Below are positions 47,460 through 56,603 of a DNA stretch of 64,000 nucleotides, piece by piece (the first letter of the stretch is position 1; every line of letters starts with the position of its first letter). The translations under genes and the position numbers were made by a program. Location: assembly GCA_015680685.1 (NCBI GenBank), contig MNCI01004659.1, positions 109,853 to 173,852 of the forward strand, written 5' to 3'. The DNA comes from Gnetum montanum. Lineage: Eukaryota; Streptophyta; Gnetopsida; Gnetales; Gnetaceae. The notes under the pieces were generated by a model. It saw nothing but the letters and a program-made list of their open reading frames with translations, was not told where the DNA came from and did no database searches.

Positions 47460-48560
47460 TGAGTTAGAAGGAGGAGATCTAAAATAATGAGCAGGGTTGT
47501 CCACCAATAGAGGTATTATTAGTACTGGCTAATCTAAGCTCATGGATAGGTTTGGTTTGTTGGATTTTGACCAACAATTTCTTATCCGGGCTCTCAGGTT
47601 TGTATATCATCATGGCCCCTGAAGGAAAAGTTCCATGAATGACATAAGGTCCTTCCCATAGTGTTTGAAATTTGGTACGTTGTGGCATATGTGTGGGATT
47701 CTAGTAGAGAACCTTATCTCCTGGTTGATATATAACTTTCCTAATTCTCAGGTCATGATGTTGTTTATTGAAGGCCTTGTGCAACTTGTTAGATGACAAG
47801 GCAGTCAATCAGTTCTCATCTAGTAGGTTAAGGGTCATCAACCATTTTTTTTGGTGCTAGATCAGTCAAGGTTGAGGTCACATGTCGTGGATAGTGTACA
47901 GAGCTTAGTTTGAATGGGAAGCATTGGTAATTTACCATACACTAACTCATAGGAAGAGTAGCCTATAGGGAGTTTCCATGTGGAGTGGTATGCCCAAAGA
48001 GCATTGTTTAGTTTAGTGCTCCAGTCTCGCCTAAACTTTCTAATGGTTCTTTTCAATATCTTCGTAATCTCCTTGTTGGTGACTTCGGCTTGACCGTTCG
48101 CTTGGGGGTGATATGGTGTAGTTAGTTTGTGTCCAACCCCTAAGTGTTGCATTAATTTTTTAAAAAGTTGCACCTGTGAAGTGTGTACCATTGTCTAAAA
48201 TAAGTGCATGAGGCACACCAAACCTATTTATGATTTGTTGTTGAACAAATTGTGCAGCTATAGATGATGTACAATCCTTAACAGTAGCTACTTCTGTCCA
48301 TTTTGTAAGGTAATCAATGGCAAAAATAATATAAGCTTCTCCATTGGACATTTGTGTAATTAACCCCATAAAATCAATTCCCCAAATGTTGAAGGGTTTT
48401 AAAGGTTGGATCCATTGTTGTGAACCCTCCATTCTAGCAATCATCCCCCCACACCTTGACAGCGCTCACAAGATTGGACGAAATGATGGATGTCCCAGAA
48501 CAATGTGGGCCAATAATATCCTACAAGCAATATCTTAATGGTTGTTCATCTCCCAACGTA
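47460..48560 (-). pseudogene. Element A4 integrase
   Basis: Overlapping open segments cover the zinc-binding end (QSCERCQGVGG, about 48470), the core with GIDFMGLITQMSNGEAYI (first Asp), FGVPHALILDNGTHFTGATF (second Asp), and YHPQANGQAEVTNKEITK (the Glu), then DWSTKLNNALWAYHSTWKLP. The C-terminus has a segment with FQTLWEGPYVIHGTFPSGAM. A frameshift joins 48160-48444 and 47862-48191. The catalytic triad is intact at residue level. No chromodomain was seen. Confidence 0.9.
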
Positions 48561-48869
48561 ATGACCCCCACAAGGACCCTCATGAGTGTTTTGGAGAACT
48601 CACAGTTGATCTACATCAGGAACACACCATTGGACCAAGCCATCAGAACATACTTTGTAAAGTTTCCCATTGATTTCCATAAAATACTTGGCTCAATGAA
48701 GAAACTGTTGTTTATTTATAGGATCAAACCCTTGTTGTGTTTGTTGTGTAAGGAGATAGGTGAGGATACTACTATACCCGTTTGTCTCCATGGTTAATTG
48801 ATTATTCACTACACCTGCAAAGGGGAGTTCATTTAGGAAATAATTAGAGATTGGATACTCATCCTCTTT

Positions 48870-50170
48870 GTTATCCCATCGCAACTAAGATAAATGATCA
48901 ACGACTATGTTCTTGTTGCCTTTACGATCAATCATCATAAGATCAAACTCTTGTAAGATTACAAGCCATCGTATGATGCGAGAGCTCATTATTGGTTTAT
49001 TCATTAGGAACCTTATTGCACTATGATCCATGTATATGAATACCTTATAGCCCAAGACATAGTGCCTAAATTTTTCTAGTGTAAACACTACAGCCATTAA
49101 TTCTTTTTTTGTTGTAGTGTAATTGAGTTGTACACTAGCAATACCCTTACTTGTACAATGGATGTAATAAGGATGTTTTTGATCATCTAATTGTGTAAGT
49201 ACATCTCCTAAAGCATAGTTGGATGCATTAATCATTCTGTGGAATGGTCTAGACCAGTCAGGAGCTTGTAGAATGGGTGTTTCTATGAGCTTCTATTTTA
49301 AGGTTTGAAAAGCTAGTTTGCATTCCCTAGTCCATTCGAAAGGTACATCCTTTTTTGTTAGTTCAACCAATGGTTTTACAACCTTTGAAAATTTCTCAAT
49401 AAACCTTCTGTATTAGCTAGTGTGTCTAAGGAATGACTGGATATCTTTTACAATTTCTGGTTGATGGGTAATCCTTGGATAACTTTAATCTTTTCAGGGT
49501 CTACCTCTATCCTTGTTTGTGAGATCTTATGCCCTAATACTATGCCTTCTTGGACCATTAAATGGCTTTTCTGCTAGTTGAGCCTTAAATTGGTTTCTAC
49601 ACATCATTTTAATACTTGCTCTAATCGATCCAAGGCTCGATCAAAGTTTTCTTCATAGGTGGAGAAGTCGTCCATGAAGACCTCCACATTGTTTCCTATC
49701 TGCTGCTAGAATATGCTTAGAACTAATTGTTGAAACATTGCAAGGGCATTGCACAAGCCAAACGGAATCTGTTTGTATGCAAATGTTCCCCAAGGACTGG
49801 TGAACGTAGTCTTGGCTTGGTCTTCTGGGGTTATTTGTATTTGGTTGTATCCATTGTACCCATCCAAAAAACTATAGTAGCGATGTCTTGCAATGGTGTC
49901 TAAGACTTGGTCTATGAATGGAAATGGAAAGTGGTCCTTGAATGTTGTCATGTTTAGTAGCCTGAAATCTATGCACATCCTCCATTTGTCTCCCTTTTTG
50001 GGCACTATAACTAAGGGGCTAAGCCATTCGCTATCAACAATGGGGTATATGAACCCAGCTTTTAGAAGTTGTTTTATTTCTTCCTTAACTACTTGCTTTA
50101 GCTTTGGGCTCAATTGCCTTTGCGGTTGTCTTCGAGGCTTCATGGAGGGGTCGGTGTAAATTCTATGTTG
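48870..50170 (-). pseudogene. Element A4 reverse transcriptase and RNase H
   Basis: RT spans about 49400-50150: WLSPLVIVPKKGDKWRMCID, FLDGYNGYNQIQITPEDQAK, SPWGTFAYKQIPFGLCNALA, then an in-frame TAG, then the active-site box VEVFMDDFSTYEENFDRALD near 49640-49690. RNase H spans 48885-49235: MINASNYALGDVLTQLDDQK, KKELMAVVFTLEKFRHYVLG and a final NKNIVVDHLS. The catalytic YxDD-type box (FMDD) is kept, but stops interrupt the frame. Confidence 0.9.
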
Positions 50171-50759
50171 GCATATCCTAAGATCTATTCTAGTTAATTT
50201 GGGATATGACTAAGCAAAGGCTTTTGACCATTTATTTATCACTTTCAGTAGGCTTTCTTTTTGTTGAGGAGTAAGCTTTGCTTTAATAATTACCAGTTTT
50301 CCATTTTTAAGAAACATGTATTCAATACCAGTGGGCAATAGTTTTAGCTCAAGGGGCTCTTGCTTAAACTTATCAAGGATTTCCAACTTCTCCTAGTTGA
50401 TATTTTTAAGGTCAAGACTTGGAAGTTGGCGATGGACTTGCTCTAACATGTCTATGCTATCAATGTAAGCACAAGTGAAACCCTTAGTTGGTTTCATGCA
50501 TATAGTTGAACTTCTCTCTTGATCAGCTATTAGCCACTGGGTGCCTTCCTATCTTGTGGCTACTGCATACAGGAATCTTTGTAGATCATTCACTTGTGCA
50601 CACTGATTACATGCAGGCAATGTTAAATGTTGCATGAACCATGATTTCTGCACGCAATTACAACCTGAGTCATTATATGTGATGCATGGAACTTTCTTCT
50701 TCTCGATCTTTCCAAATGTATTTTCCTTTTATATTTTCAAGGAAAGATTGTAGATTCCT

Positions 50760-51180
50760 ATGCGCACGTCAACTATGCTTAGCCATGCTCTTCCCTATCC
50801 CCCTTATCGTTGTTCACTTGAATCACCAAGAAGTTAGTTGGATATGACCACCCGCAAACAATGGTAACAATGTTCTTGATTAGTCCTAACAGGACAGTGA
50901 TGGACTGGTCAACCAACTCTAAATAAATGTTACTCTTTTTTAGCGAAGGCGAGTTCCAAGCCTTGTACATTTCTTGAGAAATCAAGTTGACACCAGAACC
51001 TGAGTCCAAAATAGCTTTGCATGGCTCATTTCTAGCAATTTGTAGATATATTAAAGGACTTCTAGGATCAGAGAATTTCCTAGGAAGATGGCCAACTTTT
51101 ATCCAATTAGTGATGGCATGAGTTGACATGACCATATATGTTGAGCATGATTTTTGGATTGAAGGGAGCTCCAAAGCTTT
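50760..51180 (-). pseudogene. Element A4 aspartic protease region
   Basis: The open frame 50779-51174 contains EPCKAILDSGSGVNLISQEM, with the DSG catalytic motif intact. It is followed by LVDQSITVLLGLIKNIVTIV and WSYPTNFLVI. It overlaps the end of the gag frame by about 75 bases in another phase, as would fit a frameshift or simple decay. Confidence 0.88.
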
Positions 51181-53621
51181 AAGTGATAGTCAGGCAGTTG
51201 AAGAATCAGCCGCTTGTGGTTGCAAAGGCTTAGTTGGACTATTGGTTCTAAAGAAAGGTCTTTTTTCATGTGGTTGTCAAAACCAATAGTAGGTTGAGGG
51301 TTAACAGCCCTTGTGGCGTTACATTGCTGCAGCTGGGTAGGGATTTCACCCTGCATAGCTGGAGTAGATGGTAGTGGAGTTAAGGATGGAAGAGGTGTAG
51401 TTGGATGAGAAGGATGGTATGTTTGTGGCACATTGTCCCTAGGAGAAGGATCCCTATAATACTCACAGGCTTGGTAGTGAGGTTGAGTGACATGACTAGT
51501 AGAGTCACATGGAGAGATTGGCTGCTGCACGTAATATCCATACGAGTCAGGTTGCAGGATACTATTGCCATGGTGGTGGCATTCCCCATGATTGTGGGTA
51601 TTGCCACTGTTGATATTGCTTGATTGGTTGTGGTGAATTTCCACTTGGCTAATATGTTAAGGGTTGGTGGAATTACCTTGGGTTATCTTGAGGATAAGGT
51701 AACCTTCAAGGTGTTTGTCTTTTGTCTAATTGTGGATTGAGTGCATACACCCCAAACTCTTGTAGATGTGAGATTATAGGGCAACATCCCTTAGGATGGT
51801 CATATTGGCATATCTCACATCCACTATCATTGTCTGTATCTAAATCCACAACATCTTTGATGATGGCAACTTTGCCCTTACCCTTGTTACGTGCATGTTC
51901 AGTTTCTCTCTTTTTTCTTTTCTCATGATCACTATTTTGCTCTCTAGACTCCTCTACTATTTTAAGAACGGTTTGAAATCTATTATCTAGGGAATCCCAC
52001 ATTTAGTCTACCTTTGTCGATACTTTCAATGCTAATTTTTGGATAGGAAAGGTTTTCCTATTCGCCATCTCTTCAAGTGATGACTCTCCTTCATCCTCAC
52101 AGAATCTTGCTCCCCTCTTTTAGAGGGAAGGATCTCAGTTATATTCCTCCACACTTTCTCTTTTCCTTAGCTCACCTTCTTCTTTAGCAACTTGCTCCAA
52201 TAATCTTTGAACTTGATGGATCCTAAGCTCAGATAGCCTCCCTTGGGCATAAGTTCTAAGGGTTCTTCGTGTTTCATGCCTAAGCCCATCTACAAGATAG
52301 TGTAGTTGATCCCTCTATGAATAACCATGGTTAAGACAACGATGTAATAATGCATAATATCTGCCCATGGCAGCATCCAAGGGTTCATGTACTCCTTGTT
52401 TCTAGCCTTGGATTTTCTTTCACAGGTTGGACACTTGGGAGTATGTTTGGTACTTATCATTAAACAATTCTAACATGGTACTCCACCTACGAATGGATTC
52501 TGATTCTAAGGACCAATACCAACTTTCCACTTCTTTGATTAGCATTCATGGAAACAACTTTAATTTTTGCCATTCATTTTCTATGTTTTGTAAGGCACAT
52601 GCATCATGAAATGCTTGTAGATGATTTTGAGGATCAGCATTGTACCCCCCTTCAAATCGTGGGATGTTGTTCATGTCTAATCTCTTGATCCTTTTGGTGC
52701 CTTGTTGGGATCCTAATAGCCTTAATTATGTCTAACAGACTTTGAGTAGAGGTTCACCGTGATCATCCTGTCTATGGTATCTATGATGCCTATGTTGTTC
52801 CCTACTCTCCCTTCTTTCATGGTGTGTTTCTCTAGAGTGCCCTTGTCCCCTTTCTCGACTATTCCATCTATGACTCGTGTTTTGCTCACCCTTATCCTCA
52901 TGATCTTTTTCTTTGTGAATGCATCCAAATCCTAAAGGAGAGGATGAAGGAGATGATGAAGGTGAAGAAGGAGGACCATCATCATGTTGGTGCTTGCTTC
53001 CTTCTCTTCGGTGGTCACGGCCTTAATCGCGGTTATGATTGGAATGTCCATCTTTGTCATATCAGATCCTTTGTGTTTGTTGGTACCAGAATCCAGGTTA
53101 TGGATAGTTGAGTAAAGATTCTGATACACAACCCCTTGACCACAGTCAATGGGAGGAACATCATTGTGTGGGTGACTGCCTGAGGCAGGTTCACCACCCT
53201 CATTTTCGCTTAGGACATGTGGGACATTCTACGATAAATTTTCCTTCATGGATTCATGACATCTCTCTTGTTGTAAATCCCTTTGATGTTGTGCCTCTGT
53301 GGGTCGATACTCTCTCGAGTCATGATCATGCACAACATACTTTGCCTGTAAGTGTTGCATACCAATTCGTGTGAGATCATGAAGAAGCATGCCCGGGATA
53401 AAGCAATCAGGAGGTAACACTATGTTACCTTCTAAATCTCACCAACGTAGTTGTTCATCCTAGTGGAGGATAAAGGTAAAGTTTGGTATATATTCATCAG
53501 GATGAACATATACCACACGAAACTGTTGAGGGATTGGCGGATTATCAAGTGTACTATGCCTCTAATTGTTCCCTGCATCAAACCTAGGCGGTGAAACACT
53601 TTCGTACGAAGAAGGAGACAT
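51181..53621 (-). pseudogene. Element A4 gag
   Basis: ATG at 53621 starts MSPSSYESVSPPRFDAGN. Next are GNVVLPPDCFIPGMLLHDL, then a capsid segment near 52430-52670 with YNADPQNHLQAFHDACALQN and SLESESIRRWSTMLELFNDK. After that come HQVQRLLEQVAKEEGELRKR (about 52190), a knuckle-like CEICQYDHPKGCC near 51770-51830 (C-x2-C-x3-H-x4-C when the second Cys of the pair is used), and a Pro/Tyr/Ser-rich tail. A few stops are scattered through it. Confidence 0.88.
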
Positions 53622-53740
53622 GATTGTCTATTCAGTGTGCAATGTATTATTATTTATTATTTTTCTTTAAGCAACCCCAAGGGTTTGTTCCAACGATGTG
53701 AAAGATTTCCTATGTTCTGGTTAGCGCACAAACAACAAAG

Positions 53741-53758
53741 TCCTCGACAACGGCGCCA
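53741..53758 (-). promoter_or_regulatory. Element A4 primer-binding site (tRNA-Asp type)
   Basis: One base inside the 5' LTR the sense strand reads TGGCGCCGTTGTCGAGGA. This is close to TGGCGCCGTTGCCGGGGA, the tRNA-Asp PBS common in Athila and Tat gypsy elements, with two or three differences. Confidence 0.88.
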
Positions 53759-53759
53759 A

Positions 53760-54470
53760 TGATGAGCGGTGAGGTATCCCTACATTCAACCATATGAATA
53801 CGAGCGTCCATGCACAATCCGATCAAATTCCAAGGACTAAGTGCTTATGCGCCTTTGTGGAGCAAGAATGGGTTGATCAATCATTATCTTCCCAAGCATA
53901 CTTGTATGTCACGATTGTATGGTTACGTAAACTTGAGGCATATGATTTTTATACTTTTTTGTGTTTTTATGTCCTATTGCTAATAAGGGAGGAAAGAGAG
54001 ATAACTAAGTAACTAATCTAATTTGACTACTTATTAACTAGGCTCTAATTGATCCTAACACCAGTATCCGCTCTCACTTGTCGTACACATCCTAAACCAG
54101 TGCAATACTACTAGGATTACCAAACGCTAATTGTTACTGGGTTACCAAGTGTTACACGCATGCTCGAAGTGATCGTACTGTGTGTGCTTACTTAGGAGAG
54201 TTGTAGGGTGAGAGAGAATCATTAATTAACTAAGGAAAGCATTAAGTAACAGTAATTAATCTATTCTGAATGCTACAAGGTTTATCACAAAGTTCGTCTT
54301 TATTGCCATACACAAGGTGTGCTCAGGTACACAATGCTCGAATAAAGATCCATTCACTTTATGACTCCNACGATATTGTGTACATGATATCGCATAGAAG
54401 GCCGTGATATCGCGTACGTGATATCGCATAGAAGGCCACGATATCGCGGATGCAATATCGTGGCTCATCA
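53760..54470 (-). repeat. Element A4 5' LTR, with collapsed gap
   Basis: TGATGAGCGG...GGCTCATCA; the stem-loop arms are at 54341-54348 and 54297-54304. A single N at 54369 marks a hidden gap: compared with the 3' LTR, about 120 bases holding the TATA box are missing there. On the other side, the unit with GATATCGCATAGAAGGCC is present in more copies than in the 3' LTR. Confidence 0.9.
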
Positions 54471-54554
54471 GAGGTATAGTGAATTTAGAGAAAAAAAGTT
54501 TCTTTTACATCATTTGATTAGGAAGGCAAAGAAACTAGTACTTTCTAAGCTGAA
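54471..54554 (+). pseudogene. Element E copia gag, part 3 (truncated)
   Basis: After the A4 target duplicate GAGGT the copia frame continues in phase with YSEFREKKFLLHHLIRKAKK. It then stops abruptly at the junction with the B LTR (ATAAATACC). This is the last recognisable piece of element E. Confidence 0.8.
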
Positions 54555-55319
54555 TGCTATAAATACCAGCACTTGGGTGCACAATCTATAACTTTTCCAT
54601 TCCACCCTTAGCAAAACTCTTACAATTTGTTTTCTCAGTTAGCAATAAAGTGAATGTCTGCAGTGTGATGTTTAGCAGTTGTGCGGAATCTTTATTGGAG
54701 TGAAGTGTACTTGGGCACAATTCATGTCCAAAAATAAAGATCAAAATTGCGTCTCATCATTGTAGCATCCACTTAGTTTACTGTTTTACTTAAATTAATT
54801 TTCATATTTACTTCGTTAACTCTTTATATTATCAAAGTACTTTAATTTTTTTTGTTCATTAGTAACACGAAATGAGTATAATTGGTTTTAGGTGCTTAAG
54901 TGTAATCATTTGGTAATCCTATGAGTGTTATTGCTTGATTCGCCCAATAGCATAACACTTGGTAACCTAGGAATGGTTACATGAACCCCAGGCATGTATA
55001 GTATACCAAGACAAGATGCTCATCATTGTAGGCTAAAATAGATTTACATTCTTGTCATTAATTAGACTTAGCATTTAACTTCATTTTCATTATGTTTACT
55101 TTTACAAGTAAAATGAGCTTAACAACATTACTTAACATATGCCTCACTACGAGTTAAACAATACACTTAAACTTCACTAACTCAAAGTGGGAAGCAATGA
55201 TTGTGAACTTAAAATCAATTACTAGTATAATAACATTGTCCATTTGTGGATTACGATCTGGTCATGCGTTAACATTCATGACTTGTATGGCAATGTTGGG
55301 ATTGCTCCACTGCTCATTA
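54555..55319 (+). repeat. Element B 3' LTR, part 2
   Basis: Matches the 5' LTR from ATAAATACTAGCACTTGG onward. It shows what B's LTR looks like without element C: the sequence CCCAGGCATGTATAG...CCAAGAC is uninterrupted near 54985-55005. The stem-loop arms are a perfect 9-bp pair (54688-54696 and 54733-54741). It ends TCATTA at 55314-55319, followed by TSD GTGGG. Confidence 0.92.
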
Positions 55320-55324
55320 GTGGG

Positions 55325-55800
55325 GGAAAAATTCTAAGTATATGTGATAGTAGATATGAAATTTGTAAAATTAAGGAATTGAGCACTCACCCTTGCACTT
55401 ACTATTGTGTACCACTATTCTACATAGTTTGGTTAACACATAAAATATTTTTTGTATTATTTAAACATGTGTCCTTGGATCCCACCCTTACTTGTAAGGT
55501 GACTTTGGGGTCATTCCTTGGCTAAAGCCCCTTTCCATATACAACTGTAGTTGAACACAATTGTCTCAAGGGTGGGACCCCAAGACACATGTTTAAAGAA
55601 TACAAAAAATATTTTGTCAACCAAATTACATAAAACAATGGTATGCAATAATAAGTGCAAGATTGAGTGTTCAATTCCATTATTTTACAAATTTCATATC
55701 TACTATTACATAGAATTTTTTCCCCACATACATGTGTTGGAGCACTTTGTATGGGCATGTATGCCATGCATCCACCATATAACACGTGGATAAATCTGTT
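55325..55800. mobile_element. Right part of the long inverted-repeat (hairpin) element
   Basis: 55325-55493 continues the left arm from 11325, and 55556-55800 is its inverted partner. Examples are AAAATATTTTTTGTATT (left, about 55444) against AATACAAAAAATATTTT (right, 55598-55614), and GTAGATATGAAATTTGT against ACAAATTTCATATCTAC. The loop is about 60 bp (55494-55555). The rejoined arms are at least 270 bp and roughly 80-85 percent similar by eye. No transposase is encoded, so it could be a MITE, a foldback element or an inverted duplication. Terminal TSDs were not found. Confidence 0.8.
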
Positions 55801-56603
55801 ATGATTCATCCAACCCAAGGAGACATGCTCATGGAACGTACATGGATAGGTTACATGAAATGACCCATAAAATGATGTTGATCTATTTATGGTTTTACAC
55901 GTACTAATGATCATACAAGGATGGCTTACATAAAGTTAACCCATCAACCAATATGGATCAGTTTATGATTTTCCATGTACTAACGGTCTCAAGATTATCC
56001 GTTATCCTACCCTATGCTTTAGAATCAAGCCCGTAGCTTGCAAACAAGCTCTAACAAAGTAAATAATACATTACTCAGGAGAATGGAATCTCTGACAAAG
56101 CAAACAAACAAAATATTCTGGCGCCGGGCGAAGGACGGGTATTGAACCAATTAATGAGAGAGGATTAATTTTACTTTCTAATCTTCCCACTCTAGGGTGG
56201 GAGTAGGTCCGTATGCGGCACGTACGGTTAGTGTTACAATATTTGAATATTATGATAATATGAAGGTCCGTATGCGGCACGTTAGGTGAGTGTTACGATA
56301 TTTAAATGTTATAATAATGAGTAAGTAATATTTATCTTTTGTAAACGGCAGTGATAATGCAAACGTCGTGGAAGCCCAAACTAAAATCTAAAATCTACAT
56401 GAGAATGGTCTGCATAGGAACATATCCGTGACAAAATCTTGAATTCCGGTGAATGTAAATTATTTAATGTAAAAAAATTCAGGTTGACATCTTAAAAGAT
56501 TGCTTGCACTTGAAATGGGAAAAAATTTACACTTCCAAAACGAATCAAATGAAGATAGAAAATTAAAACATGGGTTTTTGTTCTTTTTTCCATGTTTCAG
56601 GAC
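55801..56603. other. Spacer with short tandem duplications
   Basis: No gene is supported. A diverged tandem pair of about 76 bp spans 55836-55985 (TACATGGATAGGTTACATGA and TACAAGGATGGCTTACATAA). A 59-bp tandem pair starts at 56205 and 56264, each copy containing AGGTCCGTATGCGGCACGT. Near 56125-56160 the minus strand reads GGTTCAATACCCGTCC, which resembles part of an organellar or tRNA sequence, but no complete tRNA fold was found. Confidence 0.55.

Larger units (their letters stand above)
44728..54470 (-). mobile_element. Element A4: full-length Ty3/gypsy retrotransposon (Athila-like, no extra ORF)
   Basis: 9743 bp, TSD GAGGT (44723-44727 and 54471-54475). It reads right to left: 5' LTR (53760-54470), PBS, gag, protease, RT, RNase H, integrase, noncoding module, polypurine tract, 3' LTR (44728-45540). 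Unlike B and C it has no visible extra ORF after pol. The LTRs differ at about 14 of the first 215 bases by eye (roughly 6-7 percent). It is the best preserved member of the nest, with longer open segments than the others, but stops remain in gag and RT. Confidence 0.95.
36035..54554 (+). mobile_element. Element E: Ty1/copia retrotransposon, 3' part lost, split by D and A4
   Basis: E begins with TGTGGACCTTTTGG inside B's 3' LTR. Its own sequence is about 2.4 kb: 5' LTR and leader (36035-37325), gag part 1 (37326-37561), gag part 2 (43898-44727) and gag part 3 (54471-54554). Removing element D (TSD TTGTG) and A4 (TSD GAGGT) joins the gag parts in frame. No copia pol and no 3' LTR follow. The right junction falls at ATAAATACCAGC of the B LTR, and about 20 bases of that LTR are missing too, so a deletion removed the rest of E. 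Confidence 0.85.
11326..55319 (+). mobile_element. Element B: Ty3/gypsy (Athila-like) retrotransposon hosting the whole nest
   Basis: Element B is bounded by TSD GTGGG (11321-11325 and 55320-55324), which fixes its true ends although they lie 44 kb apart. Its own sequence is about 12.9 kb in five pieces: 5' LTR part 1 (11326-11888), 5' LTR part 2 (24477-24794), internal region (24795-35928), 3' LTR part 1 (35929-36034) and 3' LTR part 2 (54555-55319). Element C interrupts the 5' LTR and copia element E interrupts the 3' LTR. The internal region reads gag, protease, RT, RNase H, integrase, a noncoding module, then an extra ORF, in plus orientation. Stops in every domain show it is long dead. 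Confidence 0.9.

Noticed and set aside
56100-56160. tRNA gene on the minus strand
   Set aside because: Only a T-loop-like GGTTCAATACC is visible; no matching D-arm, anticodon arm or acceptor stem could be built.
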